A DNA stretch of 41,663 nucleotides. Origin: Pseudonocardia sp. Its GTDB lineage: Bacteria; Actinomycetota; Actinomycetes; Mycobacteriales; Pseudonocardiaceae. A program made the translations under genes and the position numbers. The notes beneath the pieces were generated by a model. It saw only the letters and a program-made list of their open reading frames with translations, made no database searches and was not told the origin of the DNA. The stretch is from contig JAKDNL010000007.1 of assembly GCA_030451825.1 (NCBI GenBank), positions 1 to 41,663 on the forward strand, read 5' to 3'. Shown piece after piece: positions 8,915 through 19,469 of this stretch. The first letter of the stretch is position 1; each line of letters starts with the position of its first letter.

Positions 8915-9436
8915 TCACCGGGCCGTTGGCGCCACCTCGCCGACCAGCACACGCACGGTCTCGGTGGTGTCCGGCAGCACCTGCTCGACCGAGTCGACGA
9001 TCACGCTCCGCCCGCCGAGGGACTCCCCGATCGACGTGACCGGAGCCAGCGGGCCGGGCCCCACCACGGCCGGGACGAGCCAGGACACCAGCCAGATCAG
9101 CAGCAACGCCGACGCGGCGCCGGTCAGGGCCCCGACCAGCCGATCGAGGAACGACAGGTGCGCCCGGTTGAGCACCCGCGACACGAGCCCGCCCAGGAAC
9201 CCACCGACCAGGACGCCGAGCAGCAACCCGGCCACGGCCCCGATCAGCACCAGCACGTAGACCGACCCGACGCTCGACCCGTACCCGGCCAGGCGCCCGC
9301 TGAACGCCGCGCCGATACCGGCTCCGACCAGCAGCCCCAGCAGCCGCCCCCCGCGGGCGGCGCCGCCCAGGGTGCGGAACCCCCCTATCGCGGCAGCGAT
9401 CACGATCACCACGACGAGTATGTCCAACCAGGTCAT
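8915..9436 (-). CDS. CvpA-family membrane protein
   Basis: 173 residues with four hydrophobic stretches: LDILVVVIVIAAAIGG at the N terminus, glycine-rich LLGLLVGAGIGAAF, VYVLVLIGAVAGLLLGVLVG, and ALLLIWLVSWLVP. The order and the connecting SFLDRLVGALTGA fit the CvpA (colicin V production) family, which in actinobacteria also forms the membrane anchor of the acid-resistance protease MarP. No protease domain follows here. ATG at 9436 has GGGGGAG upstream. Not part of BREX by family; 133 bp separate it from brxHI. Confidence 0.72.
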   Translation of the reverse strand: MTWLDILVVVIVIAAAIGGFRTLGGAARGGRLLGLLVGAGIGAAFSGRLAGYGSSVGSVYVLVLIGAVAGLLLGVLVGGFLGGLVSRVLNRAHLSFLDRLVGALTGAASALLLIWLVSWLVPAVVGPGPLAPVTSIGESLGGRSVIVDSVEQVLPDTTETVRVLVGEVAPTAR

Positions 9437-9569
9437 GGACTCCCCCGTTTCTCTCGATACGACCCGCGACGTTCCGGGCGCGCCCCTCCAGACTGGCCCG
9501 AGATCCTGAGCGCGGGCTGAGACCGGCGCGGCACCTCGTCGACCCTGTGGCGAACCGGGACGGTGAGGC

Positions 9570-11672
9570 TCACTGATCCGTGGTCAGGGTGCGGTTCTCC
9601 CGAAGGGCCACCTCGGCCCCCGATCGGTCCCCGAGACGTTCGGCGACCGTCGATGCGGCCAACGTCTCGGGAAGTGCGTCGGCGAACTTCAGCCCGCGCA
9701 GGCCGCGCGGGTCGACGGCCGGTTCCCGGAGCTCCTGGGCCTGGGACCCGCGCAGCTCGGACGCCGCTTCCCGCAGTCCGATGCCGTGTCGGAGGCGAAG
9801 GGCCTGATCCCCGATCCGCTGCCGGGGATCGACGACGTCGAGCGAGGCATGGAGTGTCCGGTTCGCCGCCGATCCCGCCCAGGTCCACCAGTGGACGTCG
9901 CCGTCCGCACTGCGTCTGAGCACCGTCCCGTCGGCGTCGACGCTGCCCGAGTGGTGCTCATGCAGATCGTCCAGCACCGCCCGCCCCCGACGGGAGAGTC
10001 CGACGCCGGGCAGGTCGGCACCGAGCAGGACGTCACGCATGCCGCGAGTGATCTCGAACGACAATCCGCCCGGCTGCCCGCCCCACTTGGCCCGTCCCGG
10101 CAGGTCGGTCAGCTCGACGTGACAGCGCCGCCGCTTCCAATCGACGTGGGTGACCAGCCATGCGCGACCGGCGAGCAGGAGCACCCGCGGGGCACCGCCC
10201 GTGTCCGCGAGCAGCACGTCGTCACCGACGGAACCGACCTCCTCCCGTCCGGCGAGGACGGTGAACTCCGGGGCAGCGGTGAACACGGCCATCAGGTCCA
10301 TGAAATGCCGTCGGCCGAAACGGCGCTCCGCCTGCGGCCCGATGAAGGCGAGTCCACCATCGGTCTCCAGGAAGCCCTCGGCCACGAGATGCTCGAGTAT
10401 CTCCGCCCCGTCGGCCGCCATGGGGGCCAGGCCGTGCCACCAACGCGGCCACGTGCGGAGACCGAGGGTGTGTTCCTGCAGCGTGAGGGCAAGGAGCTGC
10501 TGGGCCACGATGTGCCGGGGCGAGGGCGGCGGCACCACCGGTTCGACCCAGCCCGCTGCCCACGTCGAGAGCAGGCCGGCCGCATGGAGAACCTGGTCCT
10601 GGTCGAGCGCGAGAAACAGGCAGTTCCGGGAGCTGCCCGGCCGCCGGCCGGTCCGGCCGAGGCGTTGCAGGAACGACGCCACGGTCCTCGGGGCCCCGAT
10701 CTGGATGACGCGGTCGAGGTCGCCGACGTCGATGCCGAGCTCCAGGGTCGACGTCGCCACGATCACGCAGTCGCGGGCCTCGGCGAAGGCCAGCTCGGAG
10801 CGTCGCCGCTCCCCCACCGACAGCGACGAGTGCGACATGTGGGTCTCCACGTCCCGGCTACGCAGCGCGGCTCCCAGCTCCTCCGCGCGGCGCCGGCTGT
10901 CGACGAACACCAGCCGCTTCTCACCCCGGTGCAGGCGGCTGATCACGGTCGCGGCCCCGTCGAGCGAGCCCACGTGGTCGAGCTGGACGTCGGAGTCGAG
11001 CCCGGCAGCCGGCGGTGACACGACGTGGCGAGGCCGATCCGCGGCTGCGCCCTGAAGCCACAGCAGGAGGTCGTCCGGGTTGCCGACGGTGGCCGACAGG
11101 CCGATCCGCTGAATCGGCCTGTAGGCGATCCCGGGGATACGTTACAGCAGGTGCAGCAGGTGCCAGCCGCGATCGTCGCCGGCGAAGGCGTGCACCTCGT
11201 CGACGACCACGACGCGTACGTCGGCCAGGAACCGGTGGGCGTCCACCGTCGCCGACACGAGCATCGATTCCAGCGATTCGGGCGTCGTCAGGAGTACATC
11301 GGGCCGTTCCAGCTGGGTCTGCCGCCGCGCGGCCTGGCCCGTGTCGCCGTGCCAGTAGCGGGCCGAGCGACCCAGCCATGCGGCGTAGTCCGCGAGCCGG
11401 GGTTGCAGGTTGTTCAGCAGGGCCCGCAGCGGGCAGAGGTACAGCACGGAGGTGCCGGTCCAGCCCTCACGCGCCATGCGACTGAACAGGGGCAGCATCG
11501 CCGCTTCCGTCTTGCCGCCCGCGGTCGGGGCGAGCAGCAGGCAGTCGACCCCGTCGAGGACGGGCCGCACCGCGGCGTCCTGCAACGGACGCAGTCCCGG
11601 CCACTGCAGGGTGTTGACGACGTGGTGCTGGACCACCGGATGCAGAAGATCGAACGCGGGCTCACCGGACAA
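9570..11672 (-). pseudogene. brxHI: BREX-2 helicase BrxHI, interrupted by an in-frame TAA stop
   Basis: The reading frame continues for 700 codons, the size of an intact BrxHI, apart from one TAA at codon 177 (bases 11142-11144). Before the stop: Walker A APTAGGKT (48-55), TTPESLESML, and the DEVH box VVVDEVHAF. After it, in the same frame: motif III GLSATVGNP, then STLELGIDVGD and LGRTGRRPGSS of the second RecA lobe. The stop falls where the surrounding sequence would fit a charged or polar residue; a single base change (for example GAA to TAA) explains it. The TTG start lies 3 bp after brxD. Either a real nonsense mutation or one sequencing error. As read, the first product lacks the whole second lobe. 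Confidence 0.85.
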
Positions 11673-11675
11673 CAG

Positions 11676-12992
11676 TCAGACCTCGAGATCGATATCGTCC
11701 GGCGACGCCGCTTCCCGCTCGCTGCCGGTCAGCTCACCGTCGGTGATCGTGAGCGCATAGTCCCTGCGGGGGTCGAAGTCGGCGAACTGCTCGACCCGAT
11801 CGAGGACATCGCCGACGAGCTTGCGCAGGAACACACGCGGCGCGACACCGACCTTCCCCCCGAGTCCGCCGGCGACCGCGCCACCCAGTACACGGAGGTA
11901 GTCGTCGTCGACGACCCTGCGGATCCGATCGGGGTCGGTGGCACCGTCGGCGAACAGGTCCCGCACCCGGCCTCCGACATCGACCAGACGCTCGAGGTCG
12001 AACCCGAGCAGGCGCACCTGAGGTGCCCGCGGGTTGTCGAAGCGCGGATCGGTGGAGAAGTCGGTGTGCAGACGCTGAGCCAGGGGCGGCAGCAGCGCGA
12101 TGCCCTGACGGCCGTCGTAGAAGGCGGGCGTCCCGGTGATCACGAGATACAAGCCGGGGAACCGGCCCCCGTCGACCTCGTCGAGCAGCTGTCGCAGGGC
12201 GTTCAGTGCCTTCGAACGGGCGTCGCTGCGCACCCGTTGGAGAGTCTCGACCTCGTCCAGGACCAAGACCAGGCCCGGATGGCCGGCGTCGCGCAGAACG
12301 GTGAGCAGCCCCTGCAGGAAGCCCAGGGCGAGGAAGTGGTCGATGTCGCCGCGCACCCCCGCGGCTCGTTTGGCCGAGGCCGCGACGTGTGGTTGCCCGG
12401 CGAGCCACGCCGCGACGCCGTCAGCGGTCTCGATCTCGCCCTCGGCCAGTGCCCGCCGGTATCCGCGCAGCCCGGCCGCGTACCCGGGCGCGGTCCGCCC
12501 GACCTGGGCCAGACGCCGTTCGAGCAGAGCATCGACGGCGCGGCCGAGCTCGTCGGGATCGTCGGCGGGAACGGTGCCGTCGGCCAGCACGTCCTCTTCC
12601 AGGGCGTACAGCCAGGAGTCCAGGACGGGACGGAACGCGCTCGGCGTGTCGCTGGCGGTGCCGAGCCTCTCGCACAGCCGCCGGTACACCGTCTCGAGCC
12701 TGTGCAGCGGTGTCTCGGTCTCCGAGATCTGGACCTCGGCGAAGGCCATGCCACTCGCCTTGGCACGTTCACCGAGCCAGCGGGAGACGAACGTCTTGCC
12801 GGACCCGTACTCCCCGCGCACGGCGGTGAACGACGCCGCGCCCCCACGGCATGCGGCCAGCTCGATGTCGACGGTGGGTTCGAGTCGCTCCAGCCCGACC
12901 GCGAGCAGGTCGAGCCCACTGTCCGGCACGGTCCCCCGGCGCAGCGCGGCGAGGATCGTCCTGCGACGGGCCGGGCTGACCGGCGTGCTCAT
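11676..12992 (-). CDS. brxD: BREX-2 ATP-binding protein BrxD
   Basis: 438 residues. Walker A GEYGSGKTF at about 60-68 and Walker B-like LVLDEVETL near 240 mark a P-loop ATPase of the BrxD/DUF2791 group. Start ATG overlaps the pglZ stop by 4 bp. In type 2 BREX loci brxD lies with brxHI downstream of pglZ, exactly as here. Its biochemical role is not established beyond ATP binding; it is probably an AAA-type partner of the BrxHI helicase. Confidence 0.88.
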   Translation of the reverse strand: MSTPVSPARRRTILAALRRGTVPDSGLDLLAVGLERLEPTVDIELAACRGGAASFTAVRGEYGSGKTFVSRWLGERAKASGMAFAEVQISETETPLHRLETVYRRLCERLGTASDTPSAFRPVLDSWLYALEEDVLADGTVPADDPDELGRAVDALLERRLAQVGRTAPGYAAGLRGYRRALAEGEIETADGVAAWLAGQPHVAASAKRAAGVRGDIDHFLALGFLQGLLTVLRDAGHPGLVLVLDEVETLQRVRSDARSKALNALRQLLDEVDGGRFPGLYLVITGTPAFYDGRQGIALLPPLAQRLHTDFSTDPRFDNPRAPQVRLLGFDLERLVDVGGRVRDLFADGATDPDRIRRVVDDDYLRVLGGAVAGGLGGKVGVAPRVFLRKLVGDVLDRVEQFADFDPRRDYALTITDGELTGSEREAASPDDIDLEV

Positions 12993-15601
12993 CCCGCCCC
13001 GTCCGGCGGGAACTGTTCATCGAGCAGCGTGCGGTTGAGCTCGACGGCACGTCCCGAGTCGGCGAGCTTCAGCACGGCGTACCCGTCCCGGTTCAGCACC
13101 CGGCCCATCGTGGTGATCAGTCCACGGGGATTCCGCCCGGCCGCACCGGCCGCCTGGACCGCCGCACCGAGCGGCAACCGGCCACCGGCTGCCGCGAGGG
13201 CGTCGATGACCGCCCTGAACACCTCCGGGGCGGGGACACGGTTGGCCGGCTGGTCCGCGTGTGCCTCGAGGAAGGCCGCCGAGGCGACGAGGGTGCCGCC
13301 CCGACCGGCGGGCGGTCCGGACGACGGGAGGTCGAACAGCCCGTCCCCCTGTGGCGTGGACTTCTTCGATGGCCGCTTCTGTACCGGGGCAGGCGCCACC
13401 GGAAGGGCCACGGTGTGGGCGGGCCCGTCCCACCATCCGGGCGGGGTGCCGTGGTGGGGGAACCATCGGTCCGGGACCGGGACGCCCGGCGGGAGCAGGA
13501 CGGTCAGCGGGATCGCCGCCTCGGCCAGCGTGGCCCCACCGTGGTAGCCGTGCGCCCGGGCACCGAAGCGGATCTCCTCGGTCGCGGCCAGCACTGCCCG
13601 TTCGTCGGGGACGAGGACGCGGGGTCCGGTCACGACCACCTCGTCGTCGGCCGGGTCGCCGGGATGCCACCGCGCGCCGCCACCGGGGCGGGACCGGAGC
13701 TCCGAGCCGTGCTCCAGGACGTGACCGTGGTCGCTGGTCAGGACGACCACACGTCCGGACTCGGCCGCCCGTTCGAGCAGGGGAGTGAGCCCGGTGACGT
13801 CCTCCGGTTTCCAGGCCGGATCGCGCGACTGCCGTCCCGAGGTCAAAGAGTCATCGACGGAGTTCAGCACCACGCCGACGACGCGGCGACCCGCAGGACC
13901 GAGGGCGTCGTCCAGCTCCGACCCGAGATCCGCGCCGTCGCGGCCGGCGATTCCGGCCTTGTGCACGAGCGTCGCGCCCCCGGCCTGCCAGAACGGGTGC
14001 TGGGCGAAGGCCGATCGCTCGGTCGCCTGGTCGCCGCGGCGCAGCTCGGCACAGAGCAGGCTGGTCCTGCTGTAGGTGGTCTCGGTGGGGAACGCGGCCA
14101 ACACCGCTTCCCGATCACCGTGCTCGGACCGGACGACCTCCGACCAGCCGCTGCGGTCGGTGATCCGCTCGGCGAGATCGCCGGCCACCGCGCCGGACAT
14201 CCCGTCGACGACCACGAGCAGCACCGGCTGCTCCACCGCGAGCGGCGCCACGACCTGCGCCAAGAGCGTCTCCACCGCAGGTGCGCCGGTGGGTGTCGTT
14301 GCGTCGGCGGACAGGCGCGCCGCGAACGTCCGGTCGTGTTCGGCACGGGCGACACCCGCGCGCCGCGCGACGGCGTCGAGCACCGCCCGCACGCGCGGGT
14401 CCGCGTCGCCCGCGCGGATCTGGGCCAGCGCCCGGTCCACCCAGGACAATGTGCGGGCGTGGTCGGTGATCCCCTCGACGGCCGTCGCGTACGACGGTTC
14501 GGACCGGCCCTCCAGCCACCGTTGCAGGCGTGCCGCACACCGCACCCGCTCGACCCGGTGGGCTTCCGCAGGTGCCCGGATGTGCTTAGCGAGCCGCTCG
14601 AACGCCTCGACACCGAAGGTCTCCGCGGCCTGCACGAGCCGCTCGGTCAGCCCACGCGGCAGCACCGGACTGAGCACGACGAGCTCGAGCGCACCCAGGT
14701 CCTCGAGTGCCGTCTCGGCATGGCGCACCTGCTGCGCGAGCCGCGCCGAGGGCGCGTCACCGGCGCACACGACGGCAGCGGCTGCCGCGGCGGCCAGCGC
14801 CTCCCGGTCCGGGCGTGGCTTGGCGAACCGAGAGGTGACGAAGCCACCGAACGCCGCCGCTGACCGGGGGTCGGCGGAGGGCGCGGCGGTGATCACCTGA
14901 GCGGCCAGCAGGTCGCCCAGCACGTCGTCGCTCGTGTCCGGGAGCGCGACCACGACACCGGCCCCGGCTCCGTGGCGGTCGACGAGATGATCGGTCAGTC
15001 CCGTTCGCTCCGCCGCGTCCAGCTCCCTCCACCGGATACGGACTCCGACGTCGTCGAACGCGGCGACCAGGGACGGCAGGTCGGCCTGCTCCGGGTCGAG
15101 GCCGAGCCGGGCCTGGCCGACCAGGCCGACGGCACGTTGGTATCCGAGGGTGGCCCCAGTGCTGGTCGGGATCTGCTCCGCGCTCACGAGCGCGATCAGC
15201 GCGTCGACGAGCCAGGCCTCGCCGCGGATCCGTGGATCCACCGCACGGGCTCCGAGCAGGTCGGTGAGCAACGTGTACCGGTCGGCCTCGAGCAGCTTGC
15301 CGCGGTGCAGGCGCGCGAGCACGGCGTCACCGAGCTCGCTCTCCGGAAGGTCGGTCACCAGCACGGTGACCTCGCCCTCCCGGACCGCGGCGAGGGCGTC
15401 CAACACGGCGAGAACCGACCCGCACGGGGCGATCCGGACCCGCACGCCGGCGAGCTCCGACTCGCGTGGCCCGGCCCAGTGTGGTTCGTCCGGGGACCGG
15501 ATGCCGACCACCCGGCATCCCGCGCCGAGCCGGTCGAGCTGGGTCCGAACCCTCCCGAGGACCGCCCGCTCGCTCGCGGACGCGATCTCAGCTGTCGCCA
15601 T
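12989..15601 (-). CDS. pglZ: BREX-2 phosphatase-like protein PglZ
   Basis: About 870 residues. The alkaline-phosphatase-superfamily core shows LLVVVDGMSG with a metal-site Asp near 466 and VLTSDHGHVLEHG with Asp624-His625. PglZ is the signature protein of all BREX systems. The C-terminal 150 residues hold a basic linker (QKRPSKKS) and a domain ending near the stop. ATG at 15601 overlaps the pglY stop by 14 bp; the longer upstream frame is a shadow of pglY. Third position of the pglY-pglZ-brxD-brxHI unit. Confidence 0.93.
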   Translation of the reverse strand: MATAEIASASERAVLGRVRTQLDRLGAGCRVVGIRSPDEPHWAGPRESELAGVRVRIAPCGSVLAVLDALAAVREGEVTVLVTDLPESELGDAVLARLHRGKLLEADRYTLLTDLLGARAVDPRIRGEAWLVDALIALVSAEQIPTSTGATLGYQRAVGLVGQARLGLDPEQADLPSLVAAFDDVGVRIRWRELDAAERTGLTDHLVDRHGAGAGVVVALPDTSDDVLGDLLAAQVITAAPSADPRSAAAFGGFVTSRFAKPRPDREALAAAAAAAVVCAGDAPSARLAQQVRHAETALEDLGALELVVLSPVLPRGLTERLVQAAETFGVEAFERLAKHIRAPAEAHRVERVRCAARLQRWLEGRSEPSYATAVEGITDHARTLSWVDRALAQIRAGDADPRVRAVLDAVARRAGVARAEHDRTFAARLSADATTPTGAPAVETLLAQVVAPLAVEQPVLLVVVDGMSGAVAGDLAERITDRSGWSEVVRSEHGDREAVLAAFPTETTYSRTSLLCAELRRGDQATERSAFAQHPFWQAGGATLVHKAGIAGRDGADLGSELDDALGPAGRRVVGVVLNSVDDSLTSGRQSRDPAWKPEDVTGLTPLLERAAESGRVVVLTSDHGHVLEHGSELRSRPGGGARWHPGDPADDEVVVTGPRVLVPDERAVLAATEEIRFGARAHGYHGGATLAEAAIPLTVLLPPGVPVPDRWFPHHGTPPGWWDGPAHTVALPVAPAPVQKRPSKKSTPQGDGLFDLPSSGPPAGRGGTLVASAAFLEAHADQPANRVPAPEVFRAVIDALAAAGGRLPLGAAVQAAGAAGRNPRGLITTMGRVLNRDGYAVLKLADSGRAVELNRTLLDEQFPPDGAG

Positions 15602-18600
15602 CGCCGAGGATCCGATAGGTGATCTCCACCCTCGCCCCGTCCGGCACCGCGTCGCGCAGGCGGCCCAGGACGTCCTCCCGTGCACCGCGGAAGGTGCGCT
15701 CAGGTGGCGGCGATGACCGAGGTAGGGGCGGCGGGGGCGGGAGCGACGGGACGACGATGAGCTCGAGCGTGTGCTTGCGCGCCTGAGACAGGACGCCCGC
15801 CATCGGGGCGGCGTCCTCGTTCGTCGCCGCCCCGGTCCGGAGCGTCTCGCGCACCGCCTGGGCACCCTGGATGCCGAGGGCCCGGAGCTGGTCGAGCAGC
15901 TGCCACTCGGTGGTCCGCAGCGTCTGCGCGACCTGAGCGGCCGAGGAGAGCGACCGGCCCAGGGTCACCAGCGGCATGTCGATCTCGGCCGTCGCCAGGG
16001 CCGTCACGAGCGACGCGGAACCATCGGCCCGGCGGAGCTCGGCGAGCAGCCGCTGCGCCGTCACGGCGGTGTGCAGCCGCGGCGACCCCCCTTCCACTCC
16101 GAGGCGGGGCAGCTGCTCCTCCAGGACGGCGACGAGATCGGCGGCCGGCGCCCGCAGCGTGTCCAGCGTCGCCCCGATCCGGGCGAACCGGGCCAGTGAC
16201 CGCGGCGAGATCACCCGGGCGTCGACGTCCGCGCCGAACAGCGCACCGGCACGCTCGACGGCGACGGCCCAGTGCTCGGGATCCGGCATCGGCTGCGGGC
16301 GCAGCAGCATGTCGTCGCGGACCTCGTCGACGCTCGTCGGCGGGTCGACGATCTGGTTCGCCCGTACCCATGCCCGCCGGCTCAGCTCGGCGTAGGTGGC
16401 CACGACGAGACTCTCCACGCGCGTGTCCAGTCCCAGGTCGGCCAGCCACCCGCGAACCTCGCGGACCGGTACGTCCTCGCCCGGCAGGCGGGCGGCGCGG
16501 CGCTCGAACTCGGTCTCCCAGTGCCGGGAGAGCACGAACGGCCCGCCGTGTTCCTCGCCGAGCCGCAGCGGATGCGCGATTCGTTGCAGCGCCGGGCGCT
16601 CCGCCTTGTCCGTCTCGGTGCGGCCGCCGTCGGAGTCGACGGCCCGGCGCACCACGCCGAGGACGGTCTTCAGCTCGGCCGTCGTCATCGGCTGGCCCTT
16701 ACGCTGCGGGTCGAGGTCGGGGTGGTCCGGGTAGGTCGCGGCGAAGCTCTGCTCCACCAGCGAACTGAGCGCGTCCGGGAACGAGCGGCCCACCTCGAGC
16801 CGGGGCGCGAGCGCGGGATCGAGGCTGATCAGGTGATCGGACCAGTCCAGGACGTTGGCCTCGTCCGGTTTGGCCAGCCCGTAGGCCTGCTTGAGCACGG
16901 TGCGGAGCTCCGAGCGAAGGTTCTCGCCCTGGTTGCGCAGCAGGTCGCGCGCCCGCTGACGGTCGTCGGCCCCGAGCCGGGTCGCGTTCTCGTCCAGGCG
17001 GGTGCCGGAGAGCAGGTGGTCGATCCGGACGAGCGTGCCCACCTTGCCCAGCACCTCGCGGGTCACGAACCCGGGCAACCAGGCCACGCAACGCGCCGGG
17101 CCGCGGCCTTTCAGCTCGGTGAGCCGGTTGCGGTCCTCGGCGGCCGAGAAGTGCGAGGCGTCGAACGGATAGTCCAGGACGATCCGCCAGCGACCGCTCT
17201 GTGCGGGCGCGAACACCTCGTCGCGCAGCTCGGTGCGATCCCGGACGTTGCCGTAGACGATCTCGACGATCCGACGGCTGCCGCGCCAGACGATCGAGTG
17301 CTCGAGCTCGAACGCGCCGTCGTCACGGACCCCGAGCTCGCCGAGCAGGAGCTCACGGAACAGGCGGCGGTGCGCGGCGTCGTTGTCGACGTGCGCGACC
17401 AGCTCCAGGATCTGCCCGGTGTCGACGCCGACCAGCTGCAGCCGCACGCTCGGATCGTCCTCGCTGCCGACCTTCAGCTCCGGGACCCGGCTGGCCCAGC
17501 TGCGCAGGCGCCGGATGACCTCCGCGACCTCCTGGCCGGGGATCATCGCCTGCACGGTGCCGTGGTTGAGCGATGCCAGCCGACGTGCCGTCATGCCGCG
17601 CAGCGCCGGGACGTCCGGCGCGAGCGCCGACAGCAGCAGCGTCTTGACCAGCCGGTCGTCGGCGCGGAACGCGGCCACGACACCGGCCTGCGCCTCGGCC
17701 GTCCCACGCGCCTGGTCCTCGGCGAGCCCGCGCTGTTCGAGCAGCATCGGACGCAGGGTGCGGCGGTAGAGCGTGCCGGCCTGGTCGAACTCGTGCTTGA
17801 GCTTCTCGGTGAACGGCTGGTCGTTGCCGTCCGCGATGGCGTCGAACAGGTCGCCGAGCGGCACCAGCTGGCCGAGCCGGAGGTCCTCGCGGCGATCGAC
17901 GAGGATCTGCTGCATCAGCTTGAGCGCGGTGCGCTCGCGCTGCAGCGCCGAGGACACGTGCACCAGGGTCTGCATGAACGCCGGGCTGAACGGGTAGGTT
18001 CGCCGGAACGCGTCCCCGTCGCCGTCGGTGAGCAGCACGTCCCGGGTGGCGCCCGGCAGCGCGTCGGTGCGCTTGAACGCGTCGGCGATCTGCTGCCCGG
18101 CCTCGGCGCTGATCGGGCGCAGGATCCGGCGCTCGGCGATCATCTCGAGGTTGCGGTCCTCCAGCGTGACGGTGAAGAACCGCCCGTCCCAGTACTTCAG
18201 CTGGTCCTGGAACGACAGGCTCTCGGCCCCTGTGCGGTTGCTTCCGATCAGCTCGCGCAGGTCCCGCTGACGGGCGATGAAGCTGACGATCGGGATCTCA
18301 CGGGACGCGTCCGAGGACTCGACGAGCTTGGCCACCTTCTCCGTCTCGCGGGTGACGAACGCGGGGTCGCCGATCTTTCCCGCCAGCCAGAGCACGAGCT
18401 CGTCCAGGAACAGCACGACGCCGCCGTAGCCGAGCTTCTTCGCGTGCGCGCTGAGCGCGGCCAGTCCCTGGTCCAGCGGCACGAACGCGTTGGCCGAGCC
18501 GGCCACGGAGTCGACGTAGCTGGGCATGAACGCTCCGACGGCGCTGCTGATCAGCTCCTGCGCCTCGACGGAGTCCGGCGCGGCCCGGAATGCCTGCTCG

Positions 18601-19211
18601 ACCTTCTCCTCGGTCCAGCCGCTGTCCACGTCGCCCCACCCGCCGTCACCGCCGGGCAGCTCGGCACGGAACGCGTCGACACCCATGCGCCGGCGAATCG
18701 CCTGAGCGTCGTCGAGCAGCCCCTGCGCCCGGTAGACGGCCGGCAGCGGAGCCTCGGGATGCATCTCGCGCACGTGCGCGACGTAGCCGCCGAGGACGGC
18801 TGCTTCGAGGCTCTCGGCACCGATCAGGTGATACGGAACGAGCAGGAACTTCTGCTCTCCCAACCAGCTGTGCTTGGCCAGTGCTTCTGCCAGCTCGGGA
18901 CGGGAGCGGGCGGCGACGTCCCCGCGCAGCAGCGCGTGCAGCACCGCCATGAAGTGGCTCTTGCCGGACCCGAACGAGCCGTGCAGATAGCTGGCCTTCG
19001 AGCGGCGGTCCGTCAGGGCGGATCCGATCAGACCGAGGGCCTGGTCGAACGACGTCTCCAGCTGGGGGGTGATGACGTACGAGTCGAGGGTGGACTTGGA
19101 CTGCTGCACACCTTCGGTCAGCCGCAGGACGAAGTCGCCCTGATGGATCCGCTCCGGGATTTCGATCAGCTCGCGGAGCAGCGGCTGCCCCGTACGTGCA
19201 GGCATCGTCAC
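15588..19211 (-). CDS. pglY: BREX-2 ATPase PglY
   Basis: 1,207 residues, the usual PglY size. Walker A GSFGSGKSHF lies near residues 78-87; FLDELVLWLAGK further on is Walker B-like. The family (BrxC/PglY, DUF6079-type) are large P-loop ATPases required for Pgl phage resistance. GTG at 19211 was chosen: GAGGGGA lies 9 bases upstream; the alternative ATG at 19205 would leave a 15-base gap. Upstream 20-24 kb is not BREX but an insertion island, so this gene starts a second transcription unit. A damaged copy of its first codons lies at 21090-21178. Confidence 0.92.
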   Translation of the reverse strand: MTMPARTGQPLLRELIEIPERIHQGDFVLRLTEGVQQSKSTLDSYVITPQLETSFDQALGLIGSALTDRRSKASYLHGSFGSGKSHFMAVLHALLRGDVAARSRPELAEALAKHSWLGEQKFLLVPYHLIGAESLEAAVLGGYVAHVREMHPEAPLPAVYRAQGLLDDAQAIRRRMGVDAFRAELPGGDGGWGDVDSGWTEEKVEQAFRAAPDSVEAQELISSAVGAFMPSYVDSVAGSANAFVPLDQGLAALSAHAKKLGYGGVVLFLDELVLWLAGKIGDPAFVTRETEKVAKLVESSDASREIPIVSFIARQRDLRELIGSNRTGAESLSFQDQLKYWDGRFFTVTLEDRNLEMIAERRILRPISAEAGQQIADAFKRTDALPGATRDVLLTDGDGDAFRRTYPFSPAFMQTLVHVSSALQRERTALKLMQQILVDRREDLRLGQLVPLGDLFDAIADGNDQPFTEKLKHEFDQAGTLYRRTLRPMLLEQRGLAEDQARGTAEAQAGVVAAFRADDRLVKTLLLSALAPDVPALRGMTARRLASLNHGTVQAMIPGQEVAEVIRRLRSWASRVPELKVGSEDDPSVRLQLVGVDTGQILELVAHVDNDAAHRRLFRELLLGELGVRDDGAFELEHSIVWRGSRRIVEIVYGNVRDRTELRDEVFAPAQSGRWRIVLDYPFDASHFSAAEDRNRLTELKGRGPARCVAWLPGFVTREVLGKVGTLVRIDHLLSGTRLDENATRLGADDRQRARDLLRNQGENLRSELRTVLKQAYGLAKPDEANVLDWSDHLISLDPALAPRLEVGRSFPDALSSLVEQSFAATYPDHPDLDPQRKGQPMTTAELKTVLGVVRRAVDSDGGRTETDKAERPALQRIAHPLRLGEEHGGPFVLSRHWETEFERRAARLPGEDVPVREVRGWLADLGLDTRVESLVVATYAELSRRAWVRANQIVDPPTSVDEVRDDMLLRPQPMPDPEHWAVAVERAGALFGADVDARVISPRSLARFARIGATLDTLRAPAADLVAVLEEQLPRLGVEGGSPRLHTAVTAQRLLAELRRADGSASLVTALATAEIDMPLVTLGRSLSSAAQVAQTLRTTEWQLLDQLRALGIQGAQAVRETLRTGAATNEDAAPMAGVLSQARKHTLELIVVPSLPPPPPLPRSSPPPERTFRGAREDVLGRLRDAVPDGARVEITYRILGDGDS

Positions 19212-19242
19212 TACGTGCAGTCCCCTCGTCAACCGTGCGGGC

Positions 19243-19254
19243 AGCCTAGTCCCC
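19243..19254 (-). promoter_or_regulatory. possible -10 element of the pglY-pglZ-brxD-brxHI unit
   Basis: On the minus strand GGGGACTAGGCT, containing TAGGCT (TANNNT type), 32 bp upstream of the GTG. The pglW leader has the near-identical GGGACTAGCGT 42 bp upstream of its start. No convincing -35 is seen for either. Low confidence as a promoter, but the shared word is real. Confidence 0.35.
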
Positions 19255-19469
19255 GGCGTCAGCGCGTGCGCGCCCGCCACGATCGAGTGACGGCCAGACG
19301 CGGGCCCGGCTGGGCGCTCCGAGCCACTCCCCACTCGGCCCGGGGGCCTCACCCCGGCCTCCGCGTGATCGACTCCTTCCGCCTCGGCTGCCCCGGCGGG
19401 TACAGCTATCGACGAGCATCTCGCCCACCGTCGCGGGCATCTCGGTCGCGGATGCCCATGTGAGACGAG

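Noticed and set aside
9433-9888. Minus-strand frame of 151 codons between cvpA and brxHI
   Set aside because: Overlaps the end of brxHI in another frame, Arg/Pro-rich, no homology features.
11021-11142. brxHI considered as frameshifted or as two genes
   Set aside because: Both halves are in the same frame (11672 and 11021 differ by a multiple of 3) and the sequence after the TAA continues the helicase, so one stop codon is the only break. The GTG at 11021 is an internal codon.
16272-19463. Plus-strand open frame of 1,063 codons opposite pglY
   Set aside because: Same reasons: no recognisable motif, composition of an antisense frame, and pglY has a Walker A motif and ribosome site.
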